Assembly (NCBI GenBank): GCA_017473705.1
Contig: JAFUJQ010000050.1
Coordinates: 1 to 64,000 of the forward strand
Length of the DNA: 64,000 bases
Direction of reading: 5' to 3'
From: Bacteroidales bacterium
GTDB lineage: Bacteria; Bacteroidota; Bacteroidia; Bacteroidales; UBA932
Part shown: positions 1-8,117 of the stretch, in pieces
Layout: every line of letters begins with the position of its first letter
How positions within the stretch are numbered: position 1 is the stretch's first letter
Position numbers and translations under genes: made by a program
The notes under the pieces: generated by a model
Database searches by the model: none
Seen by the model: only the letters and a program-made list of their open reading frames with translations
What the model was told of the DNA's origin: nothing

Positions 1-93
<93 letters not shown>

Positions 94-99
94 TTCTAT

Positions 100-138
100 A
101 GACCTTCGAAGTCATTCGACTCCGGAGGTCTTTTTTTT
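100..138 (+). terminator. rRNA operon terminator
   Basis: GACCTTCGAA at 101-110 pairs with TCCGGAGGTC at 121-130 (one wobble and one mismatch) and is followed by eight T residues. It lies just after 5S rRNA and fits an intrinsic terminator for the rrn operon. Confidence 0.85.
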
Positions 139-139
139 G

Positions 140-199
140 TGTGTCTGGCATCGTGTCCGGCAGCGTGTCCGGCAGCGTGTCTTGCAGCGTGTCCGGCCC
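140..199. repeat. five tandem 12-bp units
   Basis: Five consecutive 12-bp units of consensus CGTGTCCGGCAG run from 140 to 199. The outer and fourth units carry a few substitutions. The array begins right after the rrn terminator. No plausible protein is encoded: the short open frames over it are compositionally simple products of the repeat. Together with the two palindromes that follow, it fills the 300-base gap before eno. Confidence 0.75.
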
Positions 200-255
200 C
201 GTTCCTCACCAGGTCTGTACAGCCGCGAGGGGCACCCGCCCGGCCGCTGGCGGCT

Positions 256-278
256 AACGCGCTGACGGTCAGCGCGTT
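256..278. repeat. perfect 11-bp inverted repeat
   Basis: AACGCGCTGAC at 256-266 and GTCAGCGCGTT at 268-278 are exact reverse complements around a single base. The 3' arm runs into the dispersed hairpin element starting near 270. There is no T-run, so it is not a typical terminator; a palindromic repeat or protein-binding site is possible. Confidence 0.7.
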
Positions 279-352
279 GCAGAAAGCTCGTGCCGCCGAC
301 GGGGAGCACGAGCTTTGCGTAAGTCGCTGGGCTGCAGGGAGATGAGCGCCAG
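270..352 (+). repeat. dispersed hairpin element, copy 1
   Basis: The element begins CAGCGCGTTG, then has an 11-bp stem AAAGCTCGTGC (283-293) / GCACGAGCTTT (306-316), then a 25-base spacer, then ATGAGCGCCAG. A second copy in the same orientation at 48600-48682 shares the lead-in, the stem, the identical 25-base spacing and the ATGAGCGCCAG end, while loop and spacer differ. Conservation of the frame but not the filler suggests a mobile or maintained palindromic repeat. Confidence 0.65.
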
Positions 353-375
353 GAGCAGTTTGGCGAAATATTTGA

Positions 376-1677
<1,302 letters not shown>

Positions 1678-1754
1678 TGATTTTTCCAGAGGAAAACTCG
1701 TTTGGTCTGCACATTGCTATTTCTGGTTTTATAACAATTATAAATTAGAAGAAT

Positions 1755-2834
1755 ATGAAGAAGTATCTTATCTTATTTGCAATAGCATTCATGGGCTTGT
1801 CGCTTATCGATGCTGACGCATGCACAGGCATATCTCTCAGAGCTCAGGACGGCAGTAATGTTGTTGCAAGGACAGTTGAATGGGCAGCTACTCCGATGCA
1901 GTGCGGATATGTGGTCTCACCTCGCGGACATGTACATCAATCATATACGCCTAGTGGTGATAACGGCTTGAAATACAAGGGAGTATACGGATATATCGGC
2001 ATATATACAGAGTATGAGCCTTTCGTTGTGGAAGGCGTTAATGAAGCGGGATTGTCCGCCGGACTTTTCTTTTTTCCACAGTATGGGGAATATGCTGCAT
2101 ATGATGCGAAAAACAATGACAAGACACTCTGCGACATGCAGTTTGTGTCCTGGGTCCTTTCACAGTTCTCGACTATAGATCAACTTAAGGATGCGATCAG
2201 CGAGATCGACCTTGTCACATTGAATCATAAGATAGGTGCTGTACATTGGAGGATTGCGGAGCCTGACGGAAGAATGGTTGTTCTTGAAGTTGTGGCAGGT
2301 GTTCCACATTTTTATGAGAATCCTCTTGGCGTACTCACAAATGCACCGGGATTCCAGTGGCATATGACGAATCTCAACAATTATATCAATCTTCAGCCGG
2401 GTTCGGCGGCTGACAATACAATAAAGCCAGGCATCACCCTGCAGCCTCTCGGGCACGGAAGCGGAATGCTAGGTCTTCCAGGTGATTTTACATCACCGTC
2501 AAGATTTGTACGCGCGACCTTCTTCCAGACGACAGCTCCGGTATGGGCGACAGGCTTTGACACAGTAGTGCAGGCATTCCACATCCTGAATAACTTTGAC
2601 ATTCCGATCGGAAGCCAGCATGTGAGAGCGGACATCCCGAAGGGACTTCCAAGCGCAACACAGTTCACTGCAGCTACAGACCAGCAGGCGATGAAGTTCT
2701 ATTACAGAACAGCATGGAACAGCAACATCCGCTGCATCAGTCTGAACGACATTGACTTTCATAAAGTGAAATACCAGTCACACCCGCTCGACGAAGTACA
2801 GACCCAGCCGGTGGAAATTGTCAAAATAAAGTAG
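1755..2834 (+). CDS. secreted linear amide C-N hydrolase (choloylglycine hydrolase / penicillin V acylase family)
   Basis: An Ntn-hydrolase of the bile salt hydrolase/penicillin acylase superfamily, 359 residues. Residues 1-22 look like a signal peptide ending in DADA, and processing would expose Cys23 (CTGISL) as the N-terminal nucleophile. The conserved arginine follows in ARTVEW, where many bile salt hydrolases have Arg-x-x-Asp; here the fourth position is Glu. Downstream asparagines such as VLTNAPGF fit the oxyanion and substrate positions. The substrate cannot be told from sequence: bile salts, N-acyl homoserine lactones, penicillin V or N-acyl lipids are all possible. A strong hairpin terminator follows. 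Confidence 0.85.
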   Translation: MKKYLILFAIAFMGLSLIDADACTGISLRAQDGSNVVARTVEWAATPMQCGYVVSPRGHVHQSYTPSGDNGLKYKGVYGYIGIYTEYEPFVVEGVNEAGLSAGLFFFPQYGEYAAYDAKNNDKTLCDMQFVSWVLSQFSTIDQLKDAISEIDLVTLNHKIGAVHWRIAEPDGRMVVLEVVAGVPHFYENPLGVLTNAPGFQWHMTNLNNYINLQPGSAADNTIKPGITLQPLGHGSGMLGLPGDFTSPSRFVRATFFQTTAPVWATGFDTVVQAFHILNNFDIPIGSQHVRADIPKGLPSATQFTAATDQQAMKFYYRTAWNSNIRCISLNDIDFHKVKYQSHPLDEVQTQPVEIVKIK

Positions 2835-2864
2835 TGTGTTAATAAAAACACAAAAAAAACATAC

Positions 2865-2905
2865 AAAAAAAAGACTTGATTTAATTTAAATCAAGTCTTT
2901 TTTTT
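2865..2905. terminator. bidirectional terminator
   Basis: A nearly perfect palindrome, with AAGACTTGATTTAA at its left arm and its complement on the right, is flanked by A-runs on one side and T-runs on the other. It can end the hydrolase gene on the plus strand and the tRNA transcript on the minus strand. Confidence 0.85.
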
Positions 2906-2906
2906 G

Positions 2907-2980
2907 TGGAGATAGTCGGAGTCGAACCGACGACTTCCTGCTTGCAAAGCAGGCGCTCTAGCCAACTGAGCTATACCCCC
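2907..2980 (-). tRNA. tRNA-Ala (TGC)
   Basis: The minus strand folds as a standard cloverleaf beginning GGGGGTATAGCTCAGTTGG, with anticodon loop TTTGCAA (TGC), a GGTTCGACTCC T-arm and acceptor 3' strand TATCTCC with discriminator A. The acceptor stem has two G-T wobbles. CCA is not encoded. Confidence 0.93.
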
Positions 2981-3000
2981 GTATGTTTTAGGACTTCAGT

Positions 3001-3023
3001 AAAAAAGCAGTCTGCTGACTGCT
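3001..3023 (-). terminator. terminator after tRNA-Glu
   Basis: On the minus strand AGCAGTC and GACTGCT form a 7-bp stem with a 4-base loop, followed by about six T residues. It lies between tRNA-Glu and tRNA-Ala, so the two tRNAs may be separate transcripts or partly attenuated. Confidence 0.6.
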
Positions 3024-3025
3024 CT

Positions 3026-3100
3026 TGGTAGTCGGTAGGGGAATCGAACCCCTATTGCAAGATTGAGAATCTTGAGTACTAACCGTTATACGAACCGACC
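3026..3100 (-). tRNA. tRNA-Glu (CTC), CCA encoded
   Basis: The minus strand begins GGTCGGTTCGTATAACGG and has anticodon stem CAAGA/TCTTG around the loop TTCTCAA, giving anticodon CTC. The T-arm is GGGGTTCGATTCCCC. The acceptor end is ACCGACT with discriminator A followed by encoded CCA at 3026-3028. Unlike the neighbouring tRNA-Ala, the 3' CCA is in the gene. Confidence 0.9.
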
Positions 3101-3183
3101 GTGTTATCGTTTTGGGATTGCAAAGGTACGCAAAATTTTTAATGTTCCAAATTTTTCTGCAATTTTTTTTGCAAAAAATGCAA

Positions 3184-3552
3184 TTATTTCAGAAAAACGA
3201 AGAAAACAGCCATTATCAGGCAGAAGAATGCGGCAAAATGGTTCCACTGCAATGACTGTCCCTTGAACATGACGGTTACAAGTATTGTGAAAACAGTCAG
3301 GGATATCACCTCCTGGATGATCTTCAGCTGCATGAGGTTGAACGGTCCTCCGTTTTCAACATATCCTATCCTGTTGGCAGGCACTTGGGCGCAGTATTCA
3401 AGAAAGGCTACTCCCCATGAGAAGAGGATTACAAGAATAAGTGGCCAGCTTGTGGAGATTTTCATTTCCTGGAGCTTCAGGTGGCCATACCATGCGAATG
3501 TCATGAATACATTCGATGCTATCAGAAGGAGTATTGTCCAGATTGCTTTCAT
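3184..3552 (-). CDS. DMT-like membrane protein (DUF486 family)
   Basis: A 122-residue integral membrane protein with four predicted helices: residues about 3-20, 35-54, 74-95 and 102-121. The segment FAWYGHLK and the run EYCAQVPANRIGY are typical of the DUF486 branch related to drug/metabolite transporters. Its substrate is unknown. It is divergent from the NamZ-like gene; 91 bases separate the two starts, and a CAAAAGTA at 3572-3579 reads as TACTTTTG on this strand, a likely -7 box. The protein probably acts as a dimer, as small four-helix members do (inference). Confidence 0.85.
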   Translation of the reverse strand: MKAIWTILLLIASNVFMTFAWYGHLKLQEMKISTSWPLILVILFSWGVAFLEYCAQVPANRIGYVENGGPFNLMQLKIIQEVISLTVFTILVTVMFKGQSLQWNHFAAFFCLIMAVFFVFLK

Positions 3553-3587
3553 CGCTTATCAGTTTGGGCTGCAAAAGTAATATTTAA

Positions 3588-3619
3588 TTTGTAATTGCAC
3601 TCATAAAAATGTAAATTTG
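3588..3619 (+). promoter_or_regulatory. Bacteroidetes-type promoter for the NamZ-like gene
   Basis: TTTG at 3588-3591, a 20-base spacer and TAAATTTG at 3612-3619 match the -33/-7 consensus of the Bacteroidetes primary sigma factor. The start site would fall near 3626. This rules out the in-frame TTG at 3617 as the start of the following gene and supports the ATG at 3644. Confidence 0.75.
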
Positions 3620-3643
3620 CGTAGTATACAAGAATATAAAATA

Positions 3644-4711
3644 ATGTTCTCATTCAGGACAACATCATTGGAGGAGCAGCTCGACAAGGCTTTGCAGGAA
3701 GGCAAGGTCGGATGCTTCTGTACTCAGAACTGCTGGGACACCGACCGTGGCAGATACCTCTATGACATATTCCAGGAAAGAGGTAATCTTCAAGTCATAT
3801 TCAATCCGAGGGATACGGAACTCACTCCTCTCACGAACCATATAGAATTCACTGAAGAGTATCTTCGTGAACTGTCTGCAGTTGTCGTGGAGATACAGGA
3901 TGTCGGATCACGATACTTCAACTACACAAAGGATGTGATGCATCTGATGGAAGTCTTGAAGTCCATGAAGGATGAATCTCCGTCGCTGTATATTGTAGAT
4001 CATATCAATCCAGCCGGAAGGGTGGTGGAGGGCACGATGCCTTCGGAAGACTCGGAGCTGCACGTGCCGAAGGTTGCACACAGGCATGGTTTGACACTTG
4101 GTGAGCTGGCGAATCTGTATTATCATGAAATAGGAGCAAAGTTCGCTCTCCATGTAATATCTGCTCTTGCTACGGATTCCAATCATCATCTGATGCCTTG
4201 GACAATAGCGCCAGCTTCGGATATTCCGGGTCTCTTCACCTGTGATGTATATAGTGGAGGGGGACTTTGGAACAATACGAATATTACACCGGCCATTGGT
4301 ACGGCCCGCCCATATGAATACTTCGGTGCACCCTTCATAAAGACTGCTCATCGTGAGCAGGTTCCCGTTGCAGAGGGTATCATGCTCCGTCCATGCTCCT
4401 TCACACCTTCTTGCGGCAGATATGCCGGGGAAAGGTGCTATGGCTATCAGCTGATGCGTACTCCTGGTGTTGAATACCACTCACTTATGCATACACTGCA
4501 GCTGATGAGGTTCTTTAAGGAAAGGTATGAGGACTTCCGTCTGGAGGATGGCTTTGCAGCTAAGCTTGCCGATCCTGTTCTTCTGGATTATATAGAAGGC
4601 AAGATTTCTACGGAGGAGATGCGTGAGCATGTGAAGGTGGAGGAACAGAAGTGGATAAGGAAGGCAAAGAAGTTCCTGTTATATGACGATCAGCCATATA
4701 GGGTGAAATAA
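3644..4711 (+). CDS. DUF1343 / NamZ-like protein, divergent and without signal peptide
   Basis: A 355-residue protein of the DUF1343 family, whose characterised members are exo-acting N-acetylmuramidases (NamZ). The hallmark EIQDVGSRYFNYT, then IVDHINPAGR and a C-terminal region with EGIMLRPCSFTPS, support the family. The N-terminal part is shortened: where members usually show a PEHG motif after the first strand, this protein reads NPRDTELTP. NamZ proteins are normally exported, but this one starts MFSFRTTSLEEQ with no signal peptide. The start follows from the promoter at 3588-3619. It may act on cytoplasmic muropeptide fragments or have lost hydrolase activity. Confidence 0.75.
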   Translation: MFSFRTTSLEEQLDKALQEGKVGCFCTQNCWDTDRGRYLYDIFQERGNLQVIFNPRDTELTPLTNHIEFTEEYLRELSAVVVEIQDVGSRYFNYTKDVMHLMEVLKSMKDESPSLYIVDHINPAGRVVEGTMPSEDSELHVPKVAHRHGLTLGELANLYYHEIGAKFALHVISALATDSNHHLMPWTIAPASDIPGLFTCDVYSGGGLWNNTNITPAIGTARPYEYFGAPFIKTAHREQVPVAEGIMLRPCSFTPSCGRYAGERCYGYQLMRTPGVEYHSLMHTLQLMRFFKERYEDFRLEDGFAAKLADPVLLDYIEGKISTEEMREHVKVEEQKWIRKAKKFLLYDDQPYRVK

Positions 4712-4722
4712 ATCCCGAAAGT

Positions 4723-4754
4723 GTTGCATGTTTGAAAAAATAACATTACTTTTG
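4723..4754 (+). promoter_or_regulatory. promoter of rpmE2
   Basis: GTTG at 4723-4726, a 20-base spacer and TACTTTTG at 4747-4754 fit the Bacteroidetes -33/-7 pattern. About 30 bases of A/T-rich leader precede the ATG at 4791. Confidence 0.75.
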
Positions 4755-4790
4755 CGCCGCAAAATTAGTTAACTAAATTTTATAAGCATT

Positions 4791-5039
4791 ATGAAAACAG
4801 GAATCCATCCCGAAACCTACCGTCTTGTAGCTTTCAAGGATATGTCAAACGACGTAGTGTTCATCACACGCTCATGCGCGAACACTAAGGAGACCATCGA
4901 AATCGAGGGCGTTGAGTACCCTGTAGTAAAGCTTGAGATCTCTAACACTTCTCATCCTTTCTACACTGGTAAGATGAAGCTCGTCGACACTGCAGGTCGC
5001 GTTGACAAATTCTATCAGAGATACGCAAAGAAGAAGTAA
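4791..5039 (+). CDS. rpmE2: 50S ribosomal protein L31, type B
   Basis: An 82-residue ribosomal protein of the large subunit. MKTGIHPETYRLVAFKDM, FITRSCANT and SHPFYTGKMKLVDTAGRVDK are family signatures. It lacks the CxxC zinc ligands of type A L31, so it is the zinc-independent type B form with the usual insertion. The gene has its own promoter and terminator and is monocistronic. No second L31 is visible in the window. Confidence 0.96.
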   Translation: MKTGIHPETYRLVAFKDMSNDVVFITRSCANTKETIEIEGVEYPVVKLEISNTSHPFYTGKMKLVDTAGRVDKFYQRYAKKK

Positions 5040-5060
5040 TTCTTCCAAGACATATGGTAC

Positions 5061-5094
5061 AAGACCGGTTCGCAGATATGCGGGCCGGTCTTTT
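5061..5094. terminator. bidirectional terminator between rpmE2 and the rluA-like gene
   Basis: AAGACCGG at 5061-5068 pairs with CCGGTCTT at 5085-5092, with an inner CGCA/TGCG stem, followed by a T-run. It lies between two convergent genes, 2 bases from the end of the minus-strand one. Confidence 0.85.
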
Positions 5095-5095
5095 G

Positions 5096-6700
5096 TCAAT
5101 AGTGGTTGATGTCAGTGGAGAATGTGACCGTGATCCCGGATTCCGGATGGTTGAAGGTGATGCTGGCAGCGTGCAGGCAAAGCTGTGGTGCGCAGCTTCC
5201 ACCGTAGAGCACGTCGCCGAGGATAGGATGGCCAAGGCCGAGGATGTGAGCGGAATGCACCCTCAGCTGATGTGTTCTGCCAGTCAATGGTCTGAATATG
5301 ATATCGACCGTTCCGTCTGTGGTGATCGATGCCACTTCGTATTCTGTAAATGCTTCCTTTCCATGTGAAATGTCTACCTTCTGTCTCGGCCTCTCGTCAT
5401 AGTCCGCGTTGAGAGGAAGGTTTATCCTGCCTTTGTCACCGGATTTCAGGCTCCTGCCTTCAGGACTATGGGAAAGGCGGGCATGGTATGTCTTGTGTAC
5501 GGTGTGTTCTTGAAACTGCTTTCTCAGACAGGCTGCAGCCTTCTCGTCTTTTGCAAATATGATCAGTCCTGATGTGTCCATGTCGAGGCGGTGGACGGAT
5601 TCAGCTTTGGCAGTGCCAAGCCATTCCAGCATGGAGGTCTTGCCGTCCAATCCGGGAACCGATGGCATTCCGGACGGCTTTGATGCGACAATTATCGAAT
5701 CGTCTTCATGCAGTATCACAGGAGTTCCATGAACCGTATCTTGCTGGAAATCATATCCGGCCAGCATGCGTTTGAGCAGTGGCCCGCATTTGCTTGTGCA
5801 TGATGGATAGAAATGCCCGTGCGTCCTTACAGCTGTGTCAGGTGACTTACCATACCAGAATTCTCCCATGCACAAGGGCCTGTACCCGTGGGCAAAACAG
5901 TAGTTCAACAGTTTTGGAGCTGCGCATTCGCCTGTTCCTCCGGGAGGCACAAGTCCCTGTCCGGCGAATATGTCAGATATTGACATTGATTTACCGTCCG
6001 AGGTGTGTACTATATACTGTTTGAAAATCCATTTCTGCAGTTCGTCAGACATCACGGCTCTTTTACGCTTCATCTGCTCGATGGATTCTGACAATGCGAC
6101 GATCTTGGATCTTATCTCTTCCGTCTTCTCTTCCCATCTGCGCTTTATTCGTCTGAGTTCGGCTTTTTCATGCTGGCTCTGGAGGATAAGGCGTCCTGTT
6201 GCTGAAGGGTCTTCGGTTTCGCACCTTATTTCGTCGCGTTGACGCTTCAAGAGTGCCATCCTGGCTTTCTGCACCGTTATCTCTTCTTCCATGTCTCTTT
6301 CGGCCTCTGTCAGTGCGGCCTTCAGACTTGAGAGCATCCCGTTCTGCTCCAGTTCTGCAATCTCCTTGCTCAGGGAGCTGATTTCCGCTTCCTTCATCTT
6401 GAAATGTCCGTCAGGGTCCGTGAGGTCATAGATTGGCGGAACGAAGCCATCCATAATACTCCTGCCTCCGACATTCCCTGAAAAGGCGGCAAGATACCCT
6501 GTCTTGCCTTCTGACTCCACTGCCAGCACCCCAAGCATCTTTCCTTCCGCAAGCATCGACGACAGTTCCTCAGATGAATCTATTTCGTGCATCAGCAGTT
6601 CCGCTGCTTTCTGTACAAGCGGGTGCGGAGAGTAGCGGAAAGGGTTGTCCAGACACAAGGGGAGTGTTACCCTGAAGTCTTCAGGAAACGGCCTGATCAT
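5096..6700 (-). CDS. RluA-family pseudouridine synthase with N-terminal coiled-coil extension
   Basis: Isomerises uridine to pseudouridine in rRNA or tRNA. The catalytic domain fills the C-terminal third of 534 residues: HRLDMDTSGLIIFAK (catalytic Asp near residue 373), KTYHARLSH, and the late motif RPLTGRTHQLRVH. The first 100 residues form a family-specific domain with GYLAAFSGNVGG, and about 100-215 are a long charged coiled coil (KEIAELEQ, RRIKRRWEEKTEEIRSK). A segment with LLNYCFAHGYRP and a CTSKCGP follows. This long architecture differs from the 300-residue RluA/C/D enzymes, so the target site is uncertain. It overlaps nth by four bases and is last in the ftsE-nth operon. Confidence 0.88.
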   Translation of the reverse strand: MIRPFPEDFRVTLPLCLDNPFRYSPHPLVQKAAELLMHEIDSSEELSSMLAEGKMLGVLAVESEGKTGYLAAFSGNVGGRSIMDGFVPPIYDLTDPDGHFKMKEAEISSLSKEIAELEQNGMLSSLKAALTEAERDMEEEITVQKARMALLKRQRDEIRCETEDPSATGRLILQSQHEKAELRRIKRRWEEKTEEIRSKIVALSESIEQMKRKRAVMSDELQKWIFKQYIVHTSDGKSMSISDIFAGQGLVPPGGTGECAAPKLLNYCFAHGYRPLCMGEFWYGKSPDTAVRTHGHFYPSCTSKCGPLLKRMLAGYDFQQDTVHGTPVILHEDDSIIVASKPSGMPSVPGLDGKTSMLEWLGTAKAESVHRLDMDTSGLIIFAKDEKAAACLRKQFQEHTVHKTYHARLSHSPEGRSLKSGDKGRINLPLNADYDERPRQKVDISHGKEAFTEYEVASITTDGTVDIIFRPLTGRTHQLRVHSAHILGLGHPILGDVLYGGSCAPQLCLHAASITFNHPESGITVTFSTDINHY

Positions 6701-7341
6701 ATTCTGACATTGTTTTCAATGTATTCCCTGCAGATGTCCTTCAGTCCGCATTCCTGGCATTTTGGCTTGCGTGCCGTGCAGACATATCTGCCATGAAGGA
6801 TGAGCCAGTGATGGGCAGTAGGACGCAGCTCAGGAGCAAAGCCTTCTGTGAGGTCTCTTTCTACGGCCTCGACCGTGGCGCCATCGGAGAGTCCCAGCCT
6901 TCTCGAGACTCTGAACACGTGTGTGTCTACGGCTATGACCGGCTTGTCATATATGACGGAAGCTATTACATTTGCTGTCTTGCGGCCTACGCCCGGCATT
7001 GTCTCGAGAAGCTCCGTGTCGGAAGGCACAATGGAGTCAAAGTCTTCGACGAGTTTCTTCGCCATTCCGATCAGATGCTTTGCTTTATTGTTCGGGAACG
7101 ATATCGATTTGATGAGCTCGTAAACCTCGTCAAAAGATGCCGATGCGAGGTCTGACGGCTCTGGAAACCGTGTGAATATCTGAGGCGTGTGCATGTTGAC
7201 ACGCTTGTCTGTGCACTGTGCGGACAGAATCACTGCTATAAGCAGGTGGAAAGGGGAGTCGTAGTGCAGCTCTGTCTGCGGTGACTCCATGTTCTCAGAG
7301 AACCACTTGGTCACTCTGTGGAAAAGGTCGCGTCTTTCCAT
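6697..7341 (-). CDS. nth: endonuclease III
   Basis: A bifunctional DNA glycosylase/AP lyase that removes oxidised pyrimidines, 214 residues. The helix-hairpin-helix with catalytic lysine is MPGVGRKTANV, and the catalytic aspartate is in AVDTHVFR. The C-terminal [4Fe-4S] loop CTARKPKCQECGLKDIC keeps the C-x6-C-x2-C-x5-C spacing. AVILSAQCTDKRVN near residue 35 is also typical. It overlaps ftsE by one base and the rluA-like gene by four, which implies translational coupling. Confidence 0.97.
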   Translation of the reverse strand: MERRDLFHRVTKWFSENMESPQTELHYDSPFHLLIAVILSAQCTDKRVNMHTPQIFTRFPEPSDLASASFDEVYELIKSISFPNNKAKHLIGMAKKLVEDFDSIVPSDTELLETMPGVGRKTANVIASVIYDKPVIAVDTHVFRVSRRLGLSDGATVEAVERDLTEGFAPELRPTAHHWLILHGRYVCTARKPKCQECGLKDICREYIENNVRI

Positions 7342-8051
7342 CAGATGGTAAGTTCGAGGTCAATGGGTGTGTCAGGCATCTGCTCATTGCAGACTTCGTC
7401 CTTGCAGACCATGACTCTGCCCGGGTATTTCTCGAATATCTGCCTGTTATGGGTCACCATGACGACAGCTGTGCCTTTCTCTATGTTGATCCTGGTCAGA
7501 AGCTGCATGATACCGTCAGCTGTCTCGTTGTCCAGGTTTCCTGTGGGTTCGTCAGCGATAATGACTTGAGGTTCGTTGAGAAGCGAGCGGGCTATGGCGA
7601 TGCGCTGCTGCTCTCCTCCAGAGAGCTGGAACGGCATCTTGTGCGCCTTGCGTTCCATTCCGACTGCAACCAGGACTTCCGTGATCCTTGCTGCAATCTT
7701 TTCTCCGTCCTTCCATCCTGTCGCTTCCAGGACAAAACGTAGGTTGTCTTCCACGCTCCTGTCCATAAGCAGCTGGAAGTCCTGGAACACAACACCCATC
7801 TTTCTGCGCAGGAACGGGATTTCTTTTTGAGAAATTCCGTTCAGGCTGAACCCGCAGGCTTTGCCTTCTCCCTGCTCAAGCGGGTTTTCCGCTATTATGG
7901 TCCTGATTATCGATGTCTTTCCCGTGCCTACCTTGCCGACGATGTATACAAAGTCACCCGGATAGACATCCATGTTGAGTCCGTAGATTACAGTAGCCTC
8001 TCCGTTAAGGATGTCTGCGTTTCTGAAAGAGATTATAGGTGTGTCTGACAT
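7341..8051 (-). CDS. ftsE: cell-division ABC ATPase FtsE
   Basis: The ATPase that works with FtsX at the division septum to control peptidoglycan hydrolases, 236 residues. Walker A is GKVGTGKT, the Q-loop region VVFQDFQLL, the signature LSGGEQQR, Walker B VIIADEPTGNLD and the switch histidine is in VTHNR. The Val-Gly variant of the P-loop is usual for Bacteroidetes FtsE. No ftsX is next to it, so the partner must be elsewhere. It is the first gene of a three-gene minus-strand operon with nth and the rluA-like gene. Confidence 0.9.
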   Translation of the reverse strand: MSDTPIISFRNADILNGEATVIYGLNMDVYPGDFVYIVGKVGTGKTSIIRTIIAENPLEQGEGKACGFSLNGISQKEIPFLRRKMGVVFQDFQLLMDRSVEDNLRFVLEATGWKDGEKIAARITEVLVAVGMERKAHKMPFQLSGGEQQRIAIARSLLNEPQVIIADEPTGNLDNETADGIMQLLTRINIEKGTAVVMVTHNRQIFEKYPGRVMVCKDEVCNEQMPDTPIDLELTI

Positions 8052-8117
8052 GTTAAAAAATGATATTAATCACACAAATATAGTGGAAATTGGTTAAATT
8101 TGTAAAATTTTTGTCTG

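Noticed and set aside
139..345. 68-residue open frame over the region after 5S rRNA
   Set aside because: It is the translation of the 12-bp tandem repeat (Cys-Pro-Ala rich) and of the palindromes; no start context or protein-like composition.
3908..4480. 190-residue minus-strand frame opposite the NamZ-like gene
   Set aside because: Antisense shadow without promoter or protein family features.
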